A stretch of 64,000 bases of DNA, from NCBI RefSeq assembly GCF_041929845.1, contig NZ_JBHEEH010000013.1, forward strand, positions 1 to 64,000. Direction: 5' to 3'. A program made the translations under genes and the position numbers. Origin of the DNA: Paenochrobactrum pullorum (lineage in GTDB: Bacteria; Pseudomonadota; Alphaproteobacteria; Rhizobiales; Rhizobiaceae). Below are positions 1-9,436 of this stretch, piece by piece; the stretch's first letter is position 1, and each line of letters starts with the position of its first letter. The notes under the pieces are model-generated. The model ran no database searches, was not told the DNA's origin, and worked only from the letters and a program-made list of their open reading frames with translations.

Positions 1-11
1 GCTGCAAAATC

Positions 12-48
12 TGTCGCATCTCTAATTTGCCCAAGTGTCGCATCTCTA
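12..48. repeat. 13-bp direct repeat at the left edge
   Basis: TGTCGCATCTCTA occurs at 12-24 and again at 36-48, 24 bp apart start to start. No gene overlaps it; the nearest is the membrane protein ending at 100. Such doublets are common at insertion-sequence ends or operators, but the DNA to the left is not in the window, so the nature of the element cannot be decided. Confidence 0.5.
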
Positions 49-99
49 TATAGCTGTTATAAATATGAATTTGATAAGATGGATTATGGAACAAGTCGA

Positions 100-909
100 T
101 TAATCAGGAGAAGCTTGTTTACTTTCTCTGATAAGTAACTGAGCAGCAATGAAAAAGCATATCGCACCAATGAGCGTATAAGTATTGGAATATAACCAAA
201 TCCAATTTGTCTTATCATCCTCCGGCGTTTGAGGTGCGACAGCAGATATCATGAAGGCAATACAACCAAACAAATTAACAAATACCGCCTGCCAGGATAT
301 ATCTTTAGGCTTCCAACTCCAATAACGATTATCAACCTCAATAAATGCGAGATAACCGGATATCAAGAATAGTACCGAACCTTCAAAATTTGGTGTCCAT
401 ATTTCCAATACACTTAACATGGCTTTCAATGGTGGCGCTATGGCATTAAAAGTACTGATATTAAATGCAAGTGTCCCAAGGAGTTGAGTGAAGGTGCTTA
501 ACCAGCCCGCGTTAGCAGGTGACCAGCCAATCAATTTAAATCTATTATTATTATTATTGTGATCAGGTGTCGGCGAAAAGTTTGCCGATTGAATATGCTG
601 TAATCCTGCTGCAAGCGTAAAAGGTATTGAGCCCGCAAAAAAAATCAGATTGGTCAAGTTACTTAACCAACCCCACTTCAATGAGCAAAACATCAAAACA
701 CTTGCAAAGCCGAACAAAAAGGCACCGACTGAGAATGAAATGCCGATAAAACGATTATAGGTGCAAGTTTTCCAAAAAGCTGTTGTTTCTACGTCATGCA
801 GGCGCGAGGAAAAATCGAGTCCCTTACGATAGACGCGTGAGAGAAATGTTTTTTCCTCGCCGTTAAAAATAAACTTATGTTTGATAATAAAGGGTCTGAA
901 TTTTTTCAT
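100..909 (-). CDS. Six-helix membrane protein with internal repeats, function unknown
   Basis: I do not recognise a family with certainty. The 269-residue protein has a basic N-terminus (first ~50 residues, cytosolic by charge) and then three two-helix units. Units two and three resemble each other: GWLSTFTQLLGTLAFNIST against SWQAVFVNLFGCIAFMISA share W, F, L, G, A, F, I and S in register, and each is followed by a second hydrophobic helix. This suggests duplication of a helical hairpin. A run of five Asn after the second hairpin's leader is encoded by five identical AAT codons (544-558). The gene stands alone, upstream of the MscS-type gene on the same strand, with about 45 bp between them. 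A YrhK-like fold is possible but unproven. Confidence 0.75.
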   Translation of the reverse strand: MKKFRPFIIKHKFIFNGEEKTFLSRVYRKGLDFSSRLHDVETTAFWKTCTYNRFIGISFSVGAFLFGFASVLMFCSLKWGWLSNLTNLIFFAGSIPFTLAAGLQHIQSANFSPTPDHNNNNNRFKLIGWSPANAGWLSTFTQLLGTLAFNISTFNAIAPPLKAMLSVLEIWTPNFEGSVLFLISGYLAFIEVDNRYWSWKPKDISWQAVFVNLFGCIAFMISAVAPQTPEDDKTNWIWLYSNTYTLIGAICFFIAAQLLIRESKQASPD

Positions 910-956
910 TATGCCGCATCATAGCTTTATAATTAAGACTAAAATTATAACAGTAT

Positions 957-2024
957 TTATAACGAATGAGCGTTTCCCTCCCCTGCTCCTACTGAAAGAT
1001 TAGCTGCTGGGTTTTGTACCGGCACAGCAGGCTCAGGATTGATCAACAATGTTTGTGTCGGGTAAGCAAAATCGGCCTCATGCGCCTGCACGATCTGAAT
1101 GATTTGCAAATAGACATTTTGCTGAATATCCAACCATTCCGCCCAATGTGTTGTTTTTGTAAAACAATAAACCATTATGTTGAGCGATGAATCAGCAAAC
1201 TCATTAAAATAAACTAATAAATCCTGACTTTGGTCAATTAACGGATTGGTTTTAAGCATTTTTCTGATGTCTGTTATCACAGCTGCAACCTTATCCGCAT
1301 CGTCATAACGCAGACCAATTGTAGTGCTGATACGGCGGTTGGTCATGCGCCCGGGGTTTTCAAGACTGATCGTTGAGAATAGAGAATTGGGCACATATAG
1401 GGGTCTGTTATCAAATGTTATTATTTTGGTAATCCGCCAACCGATTTCAACGACAATACCTTCAATCTGACGGTCAGGTGAACATACCCAATCCCCAATA
1501 TTGAAGGGACGATCAAAATATAACATCACACCTGAAAACAGATTGCTCAGCATATCTTTGCCGGCAACGCCGATTGCAATGCCACCTATGCCGCCAAATG
1601 CCAGCAATCCGGAAAGACCGATACCGAAATGCTCCCCGAACATGAGTATAAGAAACAAAAAAAGTGAAAGCTTCAAAATGCGCGAAATCATACGCGCCGA
1701 TGTCGGATCACTTCCCTTGCGAATCTGTGCGTGCGTCAATCGATTTATTAATTGGAAAAGCTGCTGGAGGGTTAAAATAGCAATGAATGCAATGGCCGCT
1801 GTATTTATCATATCAGGCGTGATAGCGCTTATTTTATAAGCTTGCAGCAGCATGAAGACAACTTGTCTTAAGGTCAGTATGACCCCGTATAATGACATCA
1901 TATAGATAATATGCGCCAGAATGCTGGATGACCAAGCACGTTCGCGCCGCATCATAAACCAGATGGTAAATGCAGTGCTTGTTAAAAGTAAAATTATACC
2001 TGCGGCAATCCAATATTCAGTCAT
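957..2024 (-). CDS. Small-conductance mechanosensitive ion channel, MscS family
   Basis: A 355-residue inner-membrane protein with about five hydrophobic segments in the first ~170 residues and a cytoplasmic beta/alpha domain after them. The pore-lining helix is visible as a Gly/Ala-rich stretch (LLAFGGIGGIAIGVAGKD), followed by the conserved NLFSGVMLYFDRPFNIGDWV that joins the pore to the MscS beta domain. Five helices and this length point to the YnaI/YbdG-like subgroup rather than to the three-helix E. coli MscS. The family releases solutes on membrane tension and protects from hypo-osmotic shock. The last residues (after ~335) are low complexity and probably dispensable. No operon partner is evident. 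Confidence 0.92.
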   Translation of the reverse strand: MTEYWIAAGIILLLTSTAFTIWFMMRRERAWSSSILAHIIYMMSLYGVILTLRQVVFMLLQAYKISAITPDMINTAAIAFIAILTLQQLFQLINRLTHAQIRKGSDPTSARMISRILKLSLFLFLILMFGEHFGIGLSGLLAFGGIGGIAIGVAGKDMLSNLFSGVMLYFDRPFNIGDWVCSPDRQIEGIVVEIGWRITKIITFDNRPLYVPNSLFSTISLENPGRMTNRRISTTIGLRYDDADKVAAVITDIRKMLKTNPLIDQSQDLLVYFNEFADSSLNIMVYCFTKTTHWAEWLDIQQNVYLQIIQIVQAHEADFAYPTQTLLINPEPAVPVQNPAANLSVGAGEGNAHSL

Positions 2025-2520
2025 ACTTTCTCCGCTGCAAAAATGCGAACGTCCAATGGTATTAAGCCATACATAAAAGATGGTTCAAAGCCATTGATAT
2101 AACTTTAAAAGCAGTATCATAAAAACTTCAATAACAATAATATACCGATGACACTCCTTTAAGAATATCAGTTTTGATGTTTATAGACGAAATTTATGGT
2201 TAAAATGAACACGCTTTGATTTCAATCAAAGCAAGCAACACGGCCAATGTTGTAAATCATCAGCAATGTTAACCTTAATTTGGAGATTCATGATTTTTAC
2301 TTGTCATAGTTAAGACACGCTATTAAAGATTTTCTTTAAAAAATGCAATAATTTCAATATTTTGACATGGTAAATATCGAGGCAGAGGATTTTTTGACTT
2401 ATAACCTTTGATAATATTAAGAATTGAACAAATTAAAGTTACGAAATATAAAAATAAAAAATCACCTACAATAAAATATGCATAAAGATAACCATTCAAT
2501 CACTAGTGAGGATCTCTGCA
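2025..2520. other. 496-bp AT-rich divergent intergenic region
   Basis: Region between the divergently transcribed MscS-type gene and gadB. It is strikingly AT-rich and contains no convincing coding frame. It must carry promoters for both genes. A TTGACT box lies at about 2396-2401, but no well-spaced -10 is convincing. The length is generous for two simple promoters, so acid- or growth-phase-responsive sites for the decarboxylase may lie here. Confidence 0.5.
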
Positions 2521-3909
2521 ATGAGCGATAACAAATATAGTGAATTTGATGACGTTTATGCGTCATTAGAGTTGTCAACTTCTCTGCCGAAAACTAAATT
2601 TCCGGATGAAGAAAGAAATCCGCGCAATGTATTTGCGGCAGTTCGTGATGAATTGATGCTCGATGGTAATTCGCGCCAGAACCTTGCTACATTTTGTCAA
2701 ACCTGGGTTGATGAAGAAATTCGCGAAATTATGGATTTATCGATCGATAAAAACATGATCGACAAGGATGAATATCCACAAACAGCGGAAATTGAAGCGC
2801 GTTGTGTGCATATGATTGCTGATTTGTGGAATTCTCCAGATGCTGCTAACACAATGGGCTGTTCAACAACCGGCTCTTCTGAGGCAGCGATGCTTGGTGG
2901 ATTGGCGCTGAAGTGGCAGTGGCGCAAACGCCGTGCAGCAGAAGGAAAACCCACCGATAAACCTAATTTGATTTGTGGTCCTGTACAGATTTGCTGGCAT
3001 AAATTTGCGCGTTATTTTGATGTTGAACTGCGCGAAATCCCGCTTGAAGGTGATCGACTCATCATGAGTCCTGAAGAAGTTCTCAAACGCGTTGATGAAA
3101 ACACCATCGGGGTTATTCCGACACTTGGCGTTACATTTACCTGCCAGTATGAGCCGGTTAAGGCTGTACATGACGCACTTGACAAACTCCAGGCCGAAAC
3201 TGGACTTGATATTCCCATCCATGTCGATGGTGCAAGCGGCGGCTTTTTAGCTCCATTTTGTGCGCCTGATCTCGAATGGGATTTCCGTCTTCCTCGCGTC
3301 AAATCTATCAATACTTCAGGCCATAAATTTGGTTTGGCTCCGCTTGGAGCGGGATGGGTCGTATGGCGCGAAGTATCTGACTTACCTGAAGAGTTGGTGT
3401 TCAATGTCAATTATCTCGGCGGAAACATGCCGACCTTTGCATTGAACTTTTCGCGCCCCGGTGGCCAGATTATCGCACAATATTATAATTTTCTGCGCTT
3501 GGGCCGCACAGGCTACGCAAAAATTCATAATGCTTGTTATGAAATTGCACAGTACCTTGCGCGCGAGATTGGAAAAATGGGTCCATTTGAGATCCTCTTC
3601 GACGGTGACAGCCAAAAGGGCATTCCGGCACTTGCCTGGAAGCTGAAAGAAAGTGCTGTAGTTGGCGGTTATACTTTGTACGATTTCGCAGATCGGCTTC
3701 GAAATCGCGGCTGGCAAGTGCCTGCCTATTCCATGCCCGCAGACCGTGAAGATCTGGTTGTTCAGCGAATATTGGTACGCCATGGTGTCAGCTATGATCT
3801 GGCAAGTCTTTTGCTCGATGATATCAAACGTACGCTGGATTATTTCGAAAAGCATCCGGTAAGCAAACCATTGTCGAAACAAGAAGCAACTGGCTTTAAT
3901 CACGGCTAA
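2521..3909 (+). CDS. gadB: Glutamate decarboxylase (PLP-dependent)
   Basis: Catalyses L-glutamate + H+ to GABA + CO2, consuming a cytosolic proton. The ATG at 2521 is preferred over an in-frame GTG at 2506 because GTGAGG overlapping that GTG makes the ribosome site for 2521; this gives 462 residues against 466 for E. coli GadB. The PLP lysine is K269 in SGHKFG, with the cofactor Asp at D236 in HVDGASGG. The penultimate residue is His461 (ends FNHG), matching the E. coli GadB His465 that blocks the active site at neutral pH, so acid activation is likely. No glutamate/GABA antiporter gene follows here, so exchange must be supplied from elsewhere. The next gene is a C-N hydrolase on the same strand, 420 bp away. 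Confidence 0.96.
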   Translation: MSDNKYSEFDDVYASLELSTSLPKTKFPDEERNPRNVFAAVRDELMLDGNSRQNLATFCQTWVDEEIREIMDLSIDKNMIDKDEYPQTAEIEARCVHMIADLWNSPDAANTMGCSTTGSSEAAMLGGLALKWQWRKRRAAEGKPTDKPNLICGPVQICWHKFARYFDVELREIPLEGDRLIMSPEEVLKRVDENTIGVIPTLGVTFTCQYEPVKAVHDALDKLQAETGLDIPIHVDGASGGFLAPFCAPDLEWDFRLPRVKSINTSGHKFGLAPLGAGWVVWREVSDLPEELVFNVNYLGGNMPTFALNFSRPGGQIIAQYYNFLRLGRTGYAKIHNACYEIAQYLAREIGKMGPFEILFDGDSQKGIPALAWKLKESAVVGGYTLYDFADRLRNRGWQVPAYSMPADREDLVVQRILVRHGVSYDLASLLLDDIKRTLDYFEKHPVSKPLSKQEATGFNHG

Positions 3910-4332
3910 GTTGAACAAATTCAGGCAAAGGGCATGCGGGTCCTGCCCCTTATTTGTCTTAGATTGTTCATTCAGGGCGACACTATGTTTTCTCCCGTCG
4001 CCCTGACGGAAGAAATAAAAATCAGGTCTGCGTATTTACCTATACGCAGATTTATACAATCAAACAAAATTGAAGAAGTTTACCGCAATCGTGTAACCCG
4101 AACTGTTTTTGATGATGCAGATTATTGACAATCTACCCAATGGATTTGTTTTTACGACACATCAGGGCGATTTCCGCACTCGGAAAGCCGCTATGGCAAA
4201 TATGAAGCAGACTGGCTCATATCGTGTATTTTTCAGTACCATTCATATAGAAAATATACATGTATTTCTGTATGGATAAAGCAGGTAGATTTACAAGTCT
4301 TCGAAGTAAAACCAGATAAAAGCGAGTATGAT
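3910..4332. other. 423-bp region between gadB and the C-N hydrolase; possible small ORF
   Basis: Holds a weak GC hairpin just after gadB (GGGCA at ~3927 with TGCCC at ~3941), a clean inverted repeat at 4027-4050, and an open frame of 54 codons (ATG 4115 to TAA 4279; begins MQIIDNLPNG) with no clear ribosome site. The residue composition of that frame is protein-like in its first 40 residues, so it may be a remnant of a decayed gene, but I cannot name it. Confidence 0.4.
4027..4050. repeat. 9-bp inverted repeat (hairpin), 6-nt loop
   Basis: TCTGCGTAT and ATACGCAGA are exact reverse complements around a TTACCT loop. It lies 118 bp after gadB and is followed by TTTATAC. It could be a weak terminator for gadB or an operator upstream of the hydrolase gene; the short T run argues against a strong terminator. 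Confidence 0.55.
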
Positions 4333-5481
4333 ATGTCTTTGATTTCAACATTTCTGCCTTTTTTGACCGACACGGCATCCTATCATGTTTCCAGCAATGT
4401 TCTGCTCGCCTGTACGGCTTTGTTATTCCGCAGCAAAGAAGGAAATGCATATGCAGGACGGACAATGGAACTGTCAGTTGAGCTTCCATATGTCTTAGCC
4501 AGTATCCCTAAAGGGCATCAATTTACATCGACGGCAGATGATCATCCGGCTCTCAATTTTCAGACCAGCCATGCTATTTTCGCAATTGCGATTCCCAATG
4601 GCAGCCTGAATGATCTTAAGATTTTGGAAGGAATAAATGATCAGGGATTGACCTTTAGTGTTCTGGCTTATGCTGGTGCTTCAGGGCCTGTCGACAAAGC
4701 AGAACAGAACAAAGCGATGCTTGCTGCTGTTGATCTTGGTGCATGGGTTCTTGGCCAGTATGCCACTGCTGCGGATGTAAAAGCTGCATTAGAAGAAAAC
4801 ATCGTCATTCTTACTAAACTCGCACCTTTAAAAGGAGCGGTAACCCCGTTTCATTTTGTTATTCATGACCGCTCAGGCAAGTCTATTGTTGTTGAGTTTT
4901 CAGATGAAAAACAAAATGTCTATGATAATCCTGTTGGTGTGATGACAAATGGCCCTGATTTCAAATGGCACCTGACCAATCTCAACAATTATACATTTTT
5001 GAACAATCTCGATTATTCAAAAGGAAAATTTGGAAATTTAGAAGTCTCCCAGCCTGACTCAGGCATTGCTACAGCTGGATTGCCCTCATCCAATACCTCT
5101 GTCGGACGTTTTGTACGTGCTGCTTATTATGCAAATTTTGCTGAAAAGACGCCGTCTCAATATGCAATCCGTATGCTTGGTCATATTATGAATAATTTTG
5201 ACCGTCCTCGAGGTATAACTATTGATCCAATTAATTCCGGCGGGCTTGATATTGAAAGCGCTTCTGCAATTGGTGACGCTCAATACAAATCCGAATACAC
5301 ATCATGGACAGTGCTTGGCGATTTGGCCAATAACCAATTTTATGTGCGCACATATAGCGGCATTAATTTTACCAAATTTGACTTGAACCGTTTATTCGCT
5401 CTTTCGGAACTTAAAATCGCACCGCTTGAGAAAATCTCACAATTAGAGATTTTTGATGCCACTGATGTTTTGATGAAATAA
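4333..5481 (+). CDS. Linear amide C-N hydrolase (choloylglycine hydrolase / penicillin V acylase family)
   Basis: Ntn-hydrolase family enzyme of 382 residues that cleaves amide bonds of substrates such as conjugated bile salts, penicillin V or N-acyl homoserine lactones. The presumed nucleophile is Cys27 in VLLACTALLFR, which must become N-terminal by removal of the first 26 residues; these have a signal-like hydrophobic stretch, so periplasmic action is likely. It is followed by the family's AYAGRTMEL (R and E of the RxME motif). A downstream VMTNGPDFKWHLTNLNNY matches the conserved Asn region. Length is typical of Gram-negative members. The substrate cannot be told from sequence. The gene ends 15 bp before a strong bidirectional terminator. 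Confidence 0.88.
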   Translation: MSLISTFLPFLTDTASYHVSSNVLLACTALLFRSKEGNAYAGRTMELSVELPYVLASIPKGHQFTSTADDHPALNFQTSHAIFAIAIPNGSLNDLKILEGINDQGLTFSVLAYAGASGPVDKAEQNKAMLAAVDLGAWVLGQYATAADVKAALEENIVILTKLAPLKGAVTPFHFVIHDRSGKSIVVEFSDEKQNVYDNPVGVMTNGPDFKWHLTNLNNYTFLNNLDYSKGKFGNLEVSQPDSGIATAGLPSSNTSVGRFVRAAYYANFAEKTPSQYAIRMLGHIMNNFDRPRGITIDPINSGGLDIESASAIGDAQYKSEYTSWTVLGDLANNQFYVRTYSGINFTKFDLNRLFALSELKIAPLEKISQLEIFDATDVLMK

Positions 5482-5496
5482 ATTTTCTATAAAAAT

Positions 5497-5524
5497 AAGC
5501 AGGGTGTGGATTCACACCCTGCTT
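5497..5524. terminator. Bidirectional rho-independent terminator
   Basis: Perfect 12-bp stem AAGCAGGGTGTG / CACACCCTGCTT with a GATT loop, flanked by A-rich sequence on the left and TTTT on the right, so it works for both converging genes (C-N hydrolase on plus, TonB receptor on minus). Confidence 0.92.
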
Positions 5525-5536
5525 TTAAAATTATGA

Positions 5537-8278
5537 TTAGAACTTGGCTGTCATATTCATTCGGAACGTGCGTCCAGGTGCCGGCATCAAGGCCGCATTC
5601 AACGCGTCCATATAATATCTGTCCGTCAGGTTATCGATCGCAAAATCAAGCCGTGTTGCTTCATTGAAATTATAGCTGCCAAAAACATCGACCAATGTAT
5701 AAGGCTTCCATTTGCCTGGCTGAATTTCCGTTGTCGTTTCCACTGTGCTTTCGACAAAACGATGTGAATAATGCGAAATGCGCGTTCCAAGTGTCAAACG
5801 ATCATCAAACATTTTGTAACCGAGTTCTAATGAAACCGTATCTTTCGGCGGCACGTGCTGGAGCGCATAACTATTGGTAAAACCACCTTCACTGCATAGT
5901 TGGTCCTGTTTCCATAATGAACCAGGATTGGCACAAAAACGTGATGTTAATGTATGGTTCCAGCCCAGTTTTGCGGTGAAATTACCGAGCTTATAATCCG
6001 CGCTCAACTCAATACCGGCCATCTTGGCATAATCAAGATTGATCATGCCGAGACCGCCCACATACCCTCCAATCGGTTCATCATAAATGATATTTGAACG
6101 CGTCAGATAGTTATCAATGTGATTATTATAATAAGCTGCATGTACTCTGAACTGGTCGCTGTGTCCGGTTAGATCTTCAAAGGTTTTATTCACGCCAAAT
6201 TCAAAACTTCTGGCCTTTTCAGGCTTAAGCCCCTCTGGCAGATAGGCCGTTGAGAAACCTTTCAGAGTTTCAAAAATACTCGGCATACGAACAGTGTCCG
6301 AATAGCGACCATAAAGCTGTAAATCATCCAGAGGCTCCCAGTTCAACGATGCATGATTGGATATGCCATGACCTGAAACATGGATCACCTTGCCCGGAAT
6401 AAGTTCATATTCAAAATCCGGCCAGTTACTGATCATCTTCATGCTGTTGTTGTCGTCGGATGTGCGGAAGCTTGAGTAACGAATACCGGCTGTTGCCGTC
6501 CATTGCGGATTGATTTCCCATTTGCCGTTCATAAAGACATTCTTCTCGGTGCGCTTACCGGAACGTGGCGGAAACTCAGAATGGTTGATAACCCATTGTT
6601 TATCATCAATATCTTTAGGTAACCCAAGCGTTTCATATTGCCAGCCACCACCATATTCCAAACGAAAATCGCCTGGTACAGCTTCAATCAGACTTTCGTT
6701 AGAAACATTAATTCCGTTACGAATTGTTTGCGCATAGTTGACACTTGTCGTCACTATCCCACCCCATCCGGGCAGCAAATTGGTTGCGCGATGATCCATA
6801 TCGGTGCGGAAAGCGTTGATCTTCAAATCAATAAGATCAGTTTCAGGTGACCAACGATAGCGGGCATTGTAGGTTTTAAGGTCAAGCGTATCCGGCTCGG
6901 ATTGGAAAACGCCAACAGCACTGGTGTGGGTGCCGATGCGTGTCGGCATAATTTCACCAAATTCACTCCTATAACGCATGAAACTCAGCTCCAATGCGTG
7001 ATCAATGCCAAGTTGGAAGTTGCCTTTAAATAAGACGGATTCGTTTTCCATTGACGTATTGAGAATTTCTTCTCCGCCCTTCCAGGGCGACAGGCCTTCA
7101 TAACCAATGTTCGGAAAATCAGGATCTGTACTTTTATCAACAAAATATGGCTGACCGCTGCCATGTTTGCCTGAAAAATAATTACCGTTTTTACGTTTGG
7201 CATAAGCAGCAACAAGATCAACAGATTCCGAGCTGAATGCGGCGGCAATACTGCCATTTCCACCGGTCGGCTTTAAAAAAGATGGCCGATCCATATTGCC
7301 GCCATCACGAACATTGGGTGGAGTACCAGGTTGGTGCCAACCGCCTTTCATACCACCTTCGGTCAGAACAGGCGGAGCAGACGTGCTGTTGGTATTGAAC
7401 CCACCACGCAAGCGGACACCAAACTGACGATCCGGCAGTAGAATGTCATGCACACCCAGCGTTGTCATACGTACAACACCACCAATGGCACCATTAGCAT
7501 CAGCCGCTCCGCTTGCGCCTTTTTCAATCGAAACTTCGCTGATAAAATCAGGATCGACGAAACTACCGGAGCGGGCACCGTTATATCCGCGGTAAACTGT
7601 TTGCTCTTGTGTGGCGCCATCAATGACAACCGGCACGCGCCCCTGCCCTTGCAGGCCGCGAATATTGACATCCAGCGCGCCGGAATTTCGGCTGTCACCG
7701 TTCAAAACGCCCGGAATACCGGCGATAAAATCACCAGCCGATGTTCCGCGTTTCTGTTCGATTTCCTGCGCTGAAATATAATTGACAGAGCCTGCAGTGG
7801 TGTATGTATCGTCGTGACTGCCTAAAATACTGCCATTATTGCTGACAGTAATGGTATTAAGTGTGATATCACCATCGGGGGCGACAAAAGCTCCTTCGGC
7901 ACTATTTTGGGCAGGACTTTCAATTGTTACTGAACGGTTGCCGGCAGAGCGCCAGATGAGACCCGTTCCTGCCAAAAGTGAAGAAAGGGCTTCTGTATTT
8001 GTCGCCTTTCCCGAAAAACCTTTTGTACGTAATTTACTCGTGACGCCTGCGTCATAAACAAGCTGTAGGCCGGAAATATCCGCGAAACGGTTTAGTGCTT
8101 GTGGTAAAGGACCCGCCGGAATGGAATATTGCACGGCAGCAGCCCCTTGTTGGGCCGTATTTTGTGCAAGAACCGGCTTTGTTCCCACGCTCATCAAAAC
8201 AGATATGGAAGCCGTTGCCATCAGCAGTGCGATTAAATTGCGTGATGATCTACGCGGCATTTCAAATCGAAAATTCAT
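5537..8278 (-). CDS. TonB-dependent outer-membrane receptor with STN signalling domain (heme/siderophore type)
   Basis: Imports an iron complex across the outer membrane using TonB. From the ATG at 8278 (a TTG one codon upstream is less likely) the 913-residue protein has a signal peptide ending near VLAQN, an STN domain (SIPAGPLPQALNRFADISG onward, residues ~50-110) that contacts the FecR-type anti-sigma, a plug domain with VNIRGLQGQGRVPVVIDGA, and a 22-strand barrel ending in the classical C-terminal aromatic (RMNMTAKF). The plug motif RG.QGQGRV..IDGA resembles HasR-type heme receptors; a degenerate VRMPSIFE / LKPEKA stands where heme receptors have FRAP / NPNL. The neighbouring FecR and sigma genes on the same strand complete a surface-signalling unit. 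Ligand not provable. Confidence 0.93.
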   Translation of the reverse strand: MNFRFEMPRRSSRNLIALLMATASISVLMSVGTKPVLAQNTAQQGAAAVQYSIPAGPLPQALNRFADISGLQLVYDAGVTSKLRTKGFSGKATNTEALSSLLAGTGLIWRSAGNRSVTIESPAQNSAEGAFVAPDGDITLNTITVSNNGSILGSHDDTYTTAGSVNYISAQEIEQKRGTSAGDFIAGIPGVLNGDSRNSGALDVNIRGLQGQGRVPVVIDGATQEQTVYRGYNGARSGSFVDPDFISEVSIEKGASGAADANGAIGGVVRMTTLGVHDILLPDRQFGVRLRGGFNTNSTSAPPVLTEGGMKGGWHQPGTPPNVRDGGNMDRPSFLKPTGGNGSIAAAFSSESVDLVAAYAKRKNGNYFSGKHGSGQPYFVDKSTDPDFPNIGYEGLSPWKGGEEILNTSMENESVLFKGNFQLGIDHALELSFMRYRSEFGEIMPTRIGTHTSAVGVFQSEPDTLDLKTYNARYRWSPETDLIDLKINAFRTDMDHRATNLLPGWGGIVTTSVNYAQTIRNGINVSNESLIEAVPGDFRLEYGGGWQYETLGLPKDIDDKQWVINHSEFPPRSGKRTEKNVFMNGKWEINPQWTATAGIRYSSFRTSDDNNSMKMISNWPDFEYELIPGKVIHVSGHGISNHASLNWEPLDDLQLYGRYSDTVRMPSIFETLKGFSTAYLPEGLKPEKARSFEFGVNKTFEDLTGHSDQFRVHAAYYNNHIDNYLTRSNIIYDEPIGGYVGGLGMINLDYAKMAGIELSADYKLGNFTAKLGWNHTLTSRFCANPGSLWKQDQLCSEGGFTNSYALQHVPPKDTVSLELGYKMFDDRLTLGTRISHYSHRFVESTVETTTEIQPGKWKPYTLVDVFGSYNFNEATRLDFAIDNLTDRYYMDALNAALMPAPGRTFRMNMTAKF

Positions 8279-8298
8279 CAAGAACCCCTGTCTTCAAA

Positions 8299-8322
8299 TG
8301 TCATCCCACAAGCCGGATGACA
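8299..8322. promoter_or_regulatory. 8-bp inverted repeat in the TonB receptor leader
   Basis: TGTCATCC (8299-8306) and GGATGACA (8315-8322) are exact reverse complements with 8 nt between them, 21-44 nt upstream of the receptor start on the minus strand. It could form an mRNA hairpin or be a protein-binding site. An ECF-like -10 candidate (CGTC, about 8340 on the minus strand) lies just upstream. Confidence 0.5.
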
Positions 8323-8392
8323 GTGCTTTCGATTGCTATGACGATCAGGGCGACAAAAACCGGAGTAAAAAAATCAACAAATAATAAAAAAA

Positions 8393-9331
8393 TTATTGGT
8401 GGATTAAAATGACCATCTCACCAAGCCTCGTATCATTGAGGCCGAATGACTTTTTCAAGGTATCAATGACCTTAATAATATCGGTTGTTTCAAACACACC
8501 ACTGACACGACGTGAGCGGATTGAACCATCAATGATGCGTATCATGCCTTTATGATAACGGTTCAGTTCATCAACAACCTCGCCAAGCGGCTTGTCGACA
8601 AAGATAAGCTTGTTGCGCCGCCATGCGGTTTCACTCGCAGCATCAACCGACTGTATTGAAGCAAGTTTGCCGTCCATATACGAAATACGCTGATCTTGTC
8701 CCAACTTGACTTGTTGACCATTGGCTGAAGCAGAAATTGCAACATGGCTTTCAATGACAGTTACAGTGGCACCATTATCATCATCGCGTACACCATAAAC
8801 GGTTCCAAGGGCTACCGCCTCACCCCCATTGGCCTCTACGATGAAGGGGCGTTGCGGATCAGCACTGACCGTAAAAACCGCCTCCCCTTTTAAAAGACGG
8901 ATGCGCCGTTCATCGGGTGAATAGCTAAGCGCAATTGCAGTGCCACTATTCATCTCGGCAATTGAGCCATCAGGCAAATGCATCGTCTGCAATTCTCCTG
9001 TACCCGTATAACCATCGGCGGATATACGTGTTGCAACATCGCTGTACCACGCACCTGCTGCCAAGAGAAAAACAGAAGCAAAAGCCGCGGACACAGATTT
9101 AGACCACCAATTATGGCGCGCTATCGGCGCGGTCATGACAGCGGGTTGCGGTATTTGCGCAAGCTCGTCCCAAGTGCCTGATATTTCGGCATAGGCTGCA
9201 CGGTTTTCATCGCTAGCCGCGAGCCAGCTTTGAAAACTAATCTCATCGGAAACTGATAAACGCACACCATCCTGGCGAAAAAACCATTCTGCCGCCTCGT
9301 TCAATTTATCTGTTTTTGCTGAGCCCGACAT
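8393..9331 (-). CDS. FecR-family anti-sigma / sigma regulator
   Basis: Inner-membrane protein that relays the receptor's signal to the cognate ECF sigma factor. From the ATG at 9331 (GTG at 9352 is an alternative) it has a cytosolic N-terminal DUF4880-type domain (EAAEWFFRQDGVRLS, AWLAAS-like region), a single transmembrane helix (SAAFASVFLLAAGAWY, residues ~83-98), a periplasmic FecR domain (HLPDGSIAEMNSGTAIALSY, GEAVFTVSADPQRPFIVEA, ALGTVYGV) and a C-terminal secretin/STN-like domain that binds the receptor. It lies between the sigma gene (105 bp upstream) and the receptor (115 bp downstream). Confidence 0.93.
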   Translation of the reverse strand: MSGSAKTDKLNEAAEWFFRQDGVRLSVSDEISFQSWLAASDENRAAYAEISGTWDELAQIPQPAVMTAPIARHNWWSKSVSAAFASVFLLAAGAWYSDVATRISADGYTGTGELQTMHLPDGSIAEMNSGTAIALSYSPDERRIRLLKGEAVFTVSADPQRPFIVEANGGEAVALGTVYGVRDDDNGATVTVIESHVAISASANGQQVKLGQDQRISYMDGKLASIQSVDAASETAWRRNKLIFVDKPLGEVVDELNRYHKGMIRIIDGSIRSRRVSGVFETTDIIKVIDTLKKSFGLNDTRLGEMVILIHQ

Positions 9332-9436
9332 CGTCACCGGCTTACCCCACACTTCGAGGAAAGAACAGACCGGTTTTTATAAACGGTCAATCTATAAGAC
9401 GTTTGAAAAACTGAAAACCTCATGCCTGACCTAAAA

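Noticed and set aside
3934..4128. 64-codon open frame after gadB
   Set aside because: It contains the hairpin dyad, lacks a ribosome site, and its residue mix is not protein-like; treated as non-coding.
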